From the NCBI GenBank assembly GCA_050733695.1, contig JBOHTO010000070.1, positions 1-64,000 of the forward strand: a DNA stretch of 64,000 nucleotides. The letters are read 5' to 3'. Each line of letters begins with the position of its first letter. The stretch's first letter is position 1. The DNA comes from JBOHTO01 sp050733695 (GTDB taxonomy: Bacteria; Gemmatimonadota; Gemmatimonadetes; Gemmatimonadales; Gemmatimonadaceae). This document shows positions 58,784 through 64,000 of the stretch, in pieces. Below the pieces are notes generated by a model. The model saw only the letters and a list, made by a program, of their open reading frames with translations, was not told where the DNA came from and did no database searches. The position numbers and the translations under genes are program-made.

Positions 58784-59769
58784 AGCGGCCCATCGCGTTT
58801 GTCGCCGGAACGGGCCGCAGCGTCCCCGATCACGTGATGACGAATCACGATTTCGCGGCGATCGGGATAGAAACGAACCACGACTGGATAGTCGAGCGAA
58901 CCGGCATCGTCGAGCGCCGCATCGCGCAGCCCGGCGAAACGACCTGCTCGATGGCGGCCGATGCGTCGCGCGTCGCCATGGATCGCGGAGGCGTACACCC
59001 CGGAGAACTGGATATCGTCATACTCAGTACGGCGACGCCGGACCGTCTCCTTCCCGCAACTGCCGTGGACCTGCAGGCTGCCCTCGGTGCAACCCGCGCC
59101 GCTGCCTTCGATATCTCCGCCGCGTGTTCAGGCTGGCTTTACGCGCTCACCGTGGCCGAGGGAATGATCATGTCCGGAGCCGCCGAAACGGCTCTCGTCG
59201 TCGCGTCCGAGAAGATGAGTTCGATCGTCGACTGGCAGGATCGCGCGACGTGCGTCCTCTTCGGCGATGGAGCCGGTGCCGTGGTCCTCAAGCGAGCGCA
59301 CAAGCACCGCGGCATTCTCTCCACATTCATGCGCAGCGATGGCACACTTGCGGAGCTTCTCTACCGGCCGCATGGCGGCGCGACCGTCCCGCTCAGCGAG
59401 GCCGTGCTCACCGATCGATCGCACTTCGTGAAGATGGCGGGACGCGAAGTCTTCAAGCACGCGGTAAGATCGATGTCGGACGCCGCGGACCGTGCGCTCG
59501 ACAGTGCACGTCTCACCGGCAACGACATCGACCTGATGATTCCCCACCAGGCGAACGTGCGCATCATCGAGGCAACGGCCAAACACGCCGGAATCCCGAT
59601 GAGCAAGGTCTACGTGAACGTCGATCGCTACGGCAACACCTCATCCGCATCGATCCCGATCGCGCTCGATGAAGTCCTCGACCGGGGAATCCTGAAAGAG
59701 GGTTCGACCGTCCTGTTCGTGGCGTTTGGTGCGGGATTCACCTGGGCTTCGATGATCGTTCGACTCTGA
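58780..59769 (+). CDS. fabH: 3-oxoacyl-ACP synthase III
   Basis: Initiates fatty-acid synthesis by condensing acetyl- or branched acyl-CoA with malonyl-ACP. The catalytic triad is present: C116 (ISAACSGW), H256 (IPHQANVR) and N286 (YGNTSSAS). Length 329 aa. ATGA overlap with plsX; fabD starts two bases downstream. Confidence 0.96.
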   Translation: MKRPIAFVAGTGRSVPDHVMTNHDFAAIGIETNHDWIVERTGIVERRIAQPGETTCSMAADASRVAMDRGGVHPGELDIVILSTATPDRLLPATAVDLQAALGATRAAAFDISAACSGWLYALTVAEGMIMSGAAETALVVASEKMSSIVDWQDRATCVLFGDGAGAVVLKRAHKHRGILSTFMRSDGTLAELLYRPHGGATVPLSEAVLTDRSHFVKMAGREVFKHAVRSMSDAADRALDSARLTGNDIDLMIPHQANVRIIEATAKHAGIPMSKVYVNVDRYGNTSSASIPIALDEVLDRGILKEGSTVLFVAFGAGFTWASMIVRL

Positions 59770-59771
59770 GC

Positions 59772-60713
59772 ATGGACATCGTCGTGCTTTTCCCGGGGCA
59801 GGGGTCGCAGATACCGGGAATGGGGAGTGACCTCGCCGCCGCGTATCCGCTTGCCCGGGAGACGTTCGATGCGGTGGACGACGCAGTCGGATTCCGCCTG
59901 TCCGATGTCATGTTCGAAGGTCCGGCCGGCGAACTCACACGAACAGAGAACGCGCAGCCGGCCCTGCTCGCTCACGGCGCCGCCGTATGGGGGATTCTCC
60001 GCGAGCGCATCGTCCCGCGCGTCCGCGCCGCGGCTGGACACTCGCTGGGCGAACTCACCGCGCACCACGCGGCCGGCTCGCTCACGCTTCCGGCCGCCGC
60101 GCGCCTCGTGCGGCGGCGCGGCGAGTTGATGTCACGCGCCGGGGAAGAGAGGCCGGGCACGATGGCGGCCCTGCTCGGCGAGATCGGGGAGACCCGGCTC
60201 GCCGAACTCTGCGCTATCGCCTCGGCCGAGTCCGGCACGGTGGTCGCCGCCAACTTCAATTCGCCCGCACAGGTCGTGGTCTCCGGCGAGCACGCGGGCG
60301 TCGCACGCGTGATGGCCCTCGCGAGCGCGGCGGGTGTCAAGCGCGCCGTACATCTGCCTGTGAGCGGCGCCTTTCATTCTCCACTCATGGAACCCGCGCG
60401 CGATGGCCTGCGGCAGGCGATAGACGCGTCCGGACTCTCGGAGCCGGCCTTCCCCGTGATCTCCAACGTCACCGCCGGCGCCGTGAACGACGCCGCCAGT
60501 GCACGGCGGCTGCTCCTCGCGCAGATCACGGCTCCGGTGCGCTGGACGGCCACAGTCCAGCACCTCGCGGCCGAGTACCCGGACGCCCTCTTTATCGAAA
60601 TGGGGCCCGGAAGCGTTCTCACAAAACTCGTGCGACGGACCGCGCCGGACGTGACAGCCGTGAGCTGCGGCAGCGCAGACGAAATCAGGCAACTACTCCT
60701 GAGGATCGCGTGA
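59772..60713 (+). CDS. fabD: Malonyl-CoA:ACP transacylase
   Basis: Loads malonate onto ACP. Catalytic Ser is S91 in AGHSLGELTA, and the His lies in SGAFHSPLM. The LFPGQGSQ start is typical. 313 aa. Stop overlaps the fabG ATG by one base (TGATG). Confidence 0.95.
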   Translation: MDIVVLFPGQGSQIPGMGSDLAAAYPLARETFDAVDDAVGFRLSDVMFEGPAGELTRTENAQPALLAHGAAVWGILRERIVPRVRAAAGHSLGELTAHHAAGSLTLPAAARLVRRRGELMSRAGEERPGTMAALLGEIGETRLAELCAIASAESGTVVAANFNSPAQVVVSGEHAGVARVMALASAAGVKRAVHLPVSGAFHSPLMEPARDGLRQAIDASGLSEPAFPVISNVTAGAVNDAASARRLLLAQITAPVRWTATVQHLAAEYPDALFIEMGPGSVLTKLVRRTAPDVTAVSCGSADEIRQLLLRIA

Positions 60714-61450
60714 TGCAGATCGATCTCGCCGGACGGGTCGCTCTCGTCACGGGAGGCACCCGCGGAATCGGCCGAGCAATCGCGGGCAGTCTCGCGGAGT
60801 GCGGCGCCACCGTGGCAATCGCCGGCCGCGATGCCACGCGCGCGGCGGAGGCGGGGTCGACGATCGGCAACGGTGTGCTCGGCTTCGGCTGCGATGTCGG
60901 CGACGTGTCCTCGGTCGAGAAACTGGTCGCCGATGTGGAGGGCAGGCTCGGTCCGCTGGATATACTCGTGAACAACGCCGGCATCGCGCGCGACAGCGTG
61001 CTGTTCCGGATGAAGGACAGCGACTGGGACGCCGTGATCGACGCGAACCTGCGCGGCGCGTTCGTCGCCATGCGTGCCGCCTCGCGCGGGATGCTGAAGC
61101 GGCGGTGGGGACGGATAATCAACATCACGAGCGTCGTCGGGCTCACCGGGAACAAGGGCCAGGCGAATTACGCGGCCAGCAAGGCCGGGCTCATCGGTCT
61201 CACCAAATCGGTGGCGAAGGAGCTGGCCTCGCGCAACGTGCTAGTGAACGCCGTCGCCCCCGGGTTCATCGAGACCGACATGACGGCCTCGCTCGCGGCG
61301 GACGCGCGCACCGCCCTGGCGGCGCAGATCCCCCTTGCGCGGCTGGGTGCGCCTGCCGATATCGCCGCGACGGTGGCGTTCCTCGCGTCCGAGCACGCCT
61401 CGTACATCACCGGCCAGGTGCTGGTGGTAGATGGCGGAATGGTGATGTAA
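60713..61450 (+). CDS. fabG: 3-oxoacyl-ACP reductase
   Basis: NADPH-dependent reductase of fatty-acid elongation, short-chain dehydrogenase family. NADP loop TGGTRGIGRAIA, catalytic S140, Y153 and K157 (YAASK) are intact, 245 aa. A GTG codon at 60710 is an in-frame alternative. acpP follows after a 66-base gap. Confidence 0.95.
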   Translation: MQIDLAGRVALVTGGTRGIGRAIAGSLAECGATVAIAGRDATRAAEAGSTIGNGVLGFGCDVGDVSSVEKLVADVEGRLGPLDILVNNAGIARDSVLFRMKDSDWDAVIDANLRGAFVAMRAASRGMLKRRWGRIINITSVVGLTGNKGQANYAASKAGLIGLTKSVAKELASRNVLVNAVAPGFIETDMTASLAADARTALAAQIPLARLGAPADIAATVAFLASEHASYITGQVLVVDGGMVM

Positions 61451-61516
61451 CGTTCGGGGATTGTGCAGGTTAAATTCAACGTAACTTCCAACCCCTCAAT
61501 GGAGAGGACTGATTCC

Positions 61517-61756
61517 ATGGCCGAGAACGCGGACAAGGTAAGAGACATCATCGAGAAGGAACTCGGCGTCGAGCGCGAGAAACTCACGGACGAAGCGAGC
61601 TTCATCGAGGACCTCGGCGCGGACAGCCTCGACATCGTCGAGCTGGTCATGGAGTTCGAAAAGGAGTTCAATATCGACATCCCCGACGAGGACGCGGAGA
61701 AACTGCGGACGGTGGGCGATGCCATAGGCTACCTGGACCAGAAGGTCGGCACCTGA
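61517..61756 (+). CDS. acpP: Acyl carrier protein
   Basis: 79-aa acidic carrier that holds fatty-acid intermediates on phosphopantetheine. The attachment Ser is S37 in LGADSLDIVEL. ATG 61517 is chosen because GGAGAGG (61501-61507) lies at normal distance; upstream ATG 61499 would overlap that site. The gap before it contains TAAATT and TAACTT, which could serve as -10 elements, but no good -35 is seen. TGATG overlap with fabF. Confidence 0.96.
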   Translation: MAENADKVRDIIEKELGVEREKLTDEASFIEDLGADSLDIVELVMEFEKEFNIDIPDEDAEKLRTVGDAIGYLDQKVGT

Positions 61757-63000
61757 TGAGTCGAAGGGTCGTCGTCACCGGCGTCGGGGTGCTGTCGCCC
61801 GTCGGCAACGATGTGGCGACGACCTGGGACGCCCTTCTCGCCGGCCGGTCAGGTACCGCGCCAATCACGAAGTTCGACACCACGAACCACGCCGTGAAGT
61901 TCGCGGCCGAAGTGAAGGGCTTCGACCCGCTCGCCTTCATGGAGCGGAAGGAGGCGAAACGGGCCGACCCGTACACGCAGTACGCGGTCGCCGCGGCGGC
62001 GCAGGCGATGTCGGACGCCGGATTCGACAACGGAGCCGCTTACGACCCGGATCGGACCGGCGTGATCCTGGGCAGCGGAATCGGCGGGCTGAAGAGCTTC
62101 GAGGAGCAGCACGACGTCTACCGCGACCGCGGCCCGGGCAGGATATCACCCTTCTTCATCCCCATGTTCATCGCGGATATAGCGGCCGGAATCGTGTCGA
62201 TGCGGTTCAACGCCAGGGGCCCCAACTACGGCACCGTATCCGCCTGCGCAACCAGCGCGCACGCGATAGGCGCCGCTTACCGTGCGATCCAGTATGGGGA
62301 TGCGGACGTGATGCTCACCGGCGGCGCCGAGGCCACCGTCACGCCCATGGCAATCGCGGGGTTCACGAACATGAAGGCGCTCTCGGAGCGGAACGACGAT
62401 CCGGCTACCGCATCGCGCCCCTTCGACGCGACGCGTGACGGGTTCGTCATGGGGGAGGGCGCAGGCGTCGTTATCCTGGAAGAGCTGGAGCACGCGCGCA
62501 GTCGCGGCGCCCGGATCTACGCCGAGATCGTGGGCTACGGCGCGACCGGCGATGCATATCACCTCACCGCTCCCGCGCCCGAGGGCGAGGGCGCGCAGCG
62601 CGCGATGAAGCGCGCGATGGCCGATGCCTCGCTCGAACCCTCGGACATCCAGTACATCAACGCGCACGGGACATCCACGCCGGCCAATGATCTCAACGAG
62701 ACGAAGGCCATCAAGGCGGTGTTCGGCGACCTCGCACCGGAGCTGAGCGTGAGCTCGACCAAGGCAAGCACGGGCCACATGCTGGGAGCCGCCGGAGGAG
62801 TCGAGTTTGTGTTCACCTCACTCGCCCTGCGCGACGGGATCGTGCCGCCAACGATCAACTACGAACATCCCGACCCCGAGTGCGACCTGAACTACACGCC
62901 CAACGTTATGGTACGGCGCGAGCTGACGGCTGCCCTCAGCAACAGCTTCGGTTTCGGCGGCCACAACGTGGCGCTCGCCATCCGGCGCTTCGAGGAGTGA
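61756..63000 (+). CDS. fabF: 3-oxoacyl-ACP synthase II
   Basis: Elongating condensing enzyme, with the ketosynthase triad C164 (VSACATSAH), H304 (INAHGTSTPAND) and H341 (STGHMLGAAG). Length 414 aa. Overlaps acpP by one base. mqnE-like gene starts two bases after the stop. Confidence 0.97.
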   Translation: MSRRVVVTGVGVLSPVGNDVATTWDALLAGRSGTAPITKFDTTNHAVKFAAEVKGFDPLAFMERKEAKRADPYTQYAVAAAAQAMSDAGFDNGAAYDPDRTGVILGSGIGGLKSFEEQHDVYRDRGPGRISPFFIPMFIADIAAGIVSMRFNARGPNYGTVSACATSAHAIGAAYRAIQYGDADVMLTGGAEATVTPMAIAGFTNMKALSERNDDPATASRPFDATRDGFVMGEGAGVVILEELEHARSRGARIYAEIVGYGATGDAYHLTAPAPEGEGAQRAMKRAMADASLEPSDIQYINAHGTSTPANDLNETKAIKAVFGDLAPELSVSSTKASTGHMLGAAGGVEFVFTSLALRDGIVPPTINYEHPDPECDLNYTPNVMVRRELTAALSNSFGFGGHNVALAIRRFEE

Positions 63001-63002
63001 AC

Positions 63003-64000
63003 ATGGCGCGCCCGGTGGCCCTCGACCTCGCGACTGTATCGGACCCGGCCCTCAAGCCGGTCGCCGAGCGCGTGGCCGACGGCTGCCGCCTCTCCGCCGA
63101 TGATGCGATCGCGATCTTCGACTCGGGCGATCTGCTGGGTATCGGGGCCATGGCCGACGCCGTCAATCAGGCACGCCACGGAGACCGCGTCACGTTCGCC
63201 GCAAACCAGCACATCAATCCCACCAATGTCTGCACACTCCGGCGGACCTGCGTGTTCTGCTCCTACGCCCGCCTCCCGAAGGAGGAGGGTGCGTATCGAT
63301 ACAGCATGGAGCAGGTGTACGAGGAGACAGCAGCCACGTCAGGTCTGACCCGGGAGTTCCACATCGTCGGCGGTCTGGACATGAAGGCCGGGCTCGCATA
63401 CTACGCCGGAATGTTCCGGGGGCTCAAGGAGAGGCACCCCGGAGTGCATATCAAGGCGCTGACCGCCGTCGAGATCGCCCACATCGCCCGAATCGAGAAG
63501 ATGTCCGTTGCGGATGTACTCGTCGCTCTGCGCGAGGCCGGCCTGGACACTCTTCCCGGGGGCGGAGCGGAGGTCTTCGGGGCCGGCGTGCGCGCCACGA
63601 TCGCGGACCGCAAGCTGGCGGCCGAGGACTGGATCGCCGTCCACCGAACCGCCCACGAGCTGGGTATCCGCTCCAACTGCACGATGCTCTACGGCCATGT
63701 CGAGACCACGCTCGATCGCGTCGAGCACCTCTCGATGTTGCGCGACCTGCAGGATGAAACCGGCGGATTCCTGGCCTACATTCCTCTCGCGTATCATCCG
63801 GATCACAACGAGCTGGGATCGCGCCTCGGGCGAACGGGAACGGCGACGACCGGCTTCGATGATCTGAAGAACCTCGCCGTCGGCCGTCTCTTCCTCGACA
63901 ACATCGACCACGTCAAGACACACTGGATCATGGTCACACCGTTTCTCTCGCAGATGTCGTTCTCCTTCGGCGTGGACGACATCGAGGGAACCGTCGTGCG
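63003..64000 (+). CDS. mqnE: Aminofutalosine synthase (MqnE)-like radical SAM enzyme, partial
   Basis: The first 332 residues of a protein that continues past the window. It resembles MqnE, which builds aminofutalosine in menaquinone synthesis: DTLPGGGAEVF, RSNCTMLYGHVET and FLAYIPLAYHPD follow the family order. The radical SAM cysteines are C77, C83 and C86 (NVCTLRRTCVFC), a C-x5-C-x2-C arrangement rather than the C-x3-C-x2-C I expect for MqnE. CofH/MqnC relatives are less likely. Expression may be coupled to the fab genes. Confidence 0.85.
   Translation, partial: MARPVALDLATVSDPALKPVAERVADGCRLSADDAIAIFDSGDLLGIGAMADAVNQARHGDRVTFAANQHINPTNVCTLRRTCVFCSYARLPKEEGAYRYSMEQVYEETAATSGLTREFHIVGGLDMKAGLAYYAGMFRGLKERHPGVHIKALTAVEIAHIARIEKMSVADVLVALREAGLDTLPGGGAEVFGAGVRATIADRKLAAEDWIAVHRTAHELGIRSNCTMLYGHVETTLDRVEHLSMLRDLQDETGGFLAYIPLAYHPDHNELGSRLGRTGTATTGFDDLKNLAVGRLFLDNIDHVKTHWIMVTPFLSQMSFSFGVDDIEGTVV

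Noticed and set aside
1..64000. CRISPR arrays, rRNA, phage islands or riboswitches
   Set aside because: No regularly spaced repeats with variable spacers, rRNA-like sequence, integrase genes or recognisable riboswitch folds were seen. The repeats at 412-570, 12266-12325 and 31566-31645 have no spacers.

Overview
The window is a dense, high-GC, almost entirely plus-strand stretch of a bacterial chromosome made of core metabolic genes. The organism has a Gram-negative envelope (a TonB-plug outer-membrane protein and a small predicted beta-barrel protein), a 14-gene proton-pumping complex I, an aminofutalosine (menaquinone) pathway gene, and a zinc-ribbon/PEGA Ser/Thr kinase. This combination, the high GC content and a recurrent TTGnnn-N17/18-TAnnTT promoter fit Gemmatimonadota or a relative in the FCB superphylum. 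That placement is inference; no rRNA gene is present to confirm it.

Layout. Positions 1-716 hold tRNA-Leu(CAA), a decayed IS3-type transposase fragment, hairpins and direct repeats. Positions 717-5466 carry icd, pepA and a TonB-plug protein that appears to start at CTG. Positions 5504-15712 are one tightly overlapping housekeeping run: yicC, gmk, rpoZ, coaBC, a family-4-like uracil-DNA glycosylase, dnaB, radA, ispD, tsaC/sua5, an arginine-phosphatase-like LMW-PTP, aroE and comF. Positions 15736-19182 are the lower-glycolysis block gap-pgk-tpiA plus secG, followed by carA, an HU-type gene and moaD-moaE-moaA. Positions 22757-29377 form a four-gene overlapping cluster of unknown function: a secreted Ig/beta-helix protein, a zinc-ribbon/PEGA kinase, a periplasmic repeat protein and a predicted beta-barrel protein. 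mdh, a small tail-anchored protein and the only clear minus-strand gene (dcd) follow.

Positions 31737-46402 are nuoA to nuoN, preceded by a repeat array, a good promoter and a perfect palindrome matching the Rex redox-repressor operator. The next run (46460-54637) is phosphomannomutase, a UPF0182 membrane protein, carbamate kinase, sucC, sucD, an EIIA-CBS fusion and ndk. A GGDEF-EAL protein with an eroded EAL domain precedes the lipid block yceD-rpmF-plsX-fabH-fabD-fabG-acpP-fabF. The window ends inside an mqnE-like radical SAM gene.

Functionally the window joins TCA-cycle steps (icd, sucCD, mdh), glycolysis, complex I and menaquinone synthesis, so much of it concerns carbon oxidation and NADH re-oxidation. 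Almost every junction in the long runs is an NTGA or TGATG overlap. This pattern helps pick start codons. It also exposes two anomalies: the CTG start of the TonB-plug gene, and a 14-G tract at the end of nuoM that puts NuoM out of frame with its expected stop.
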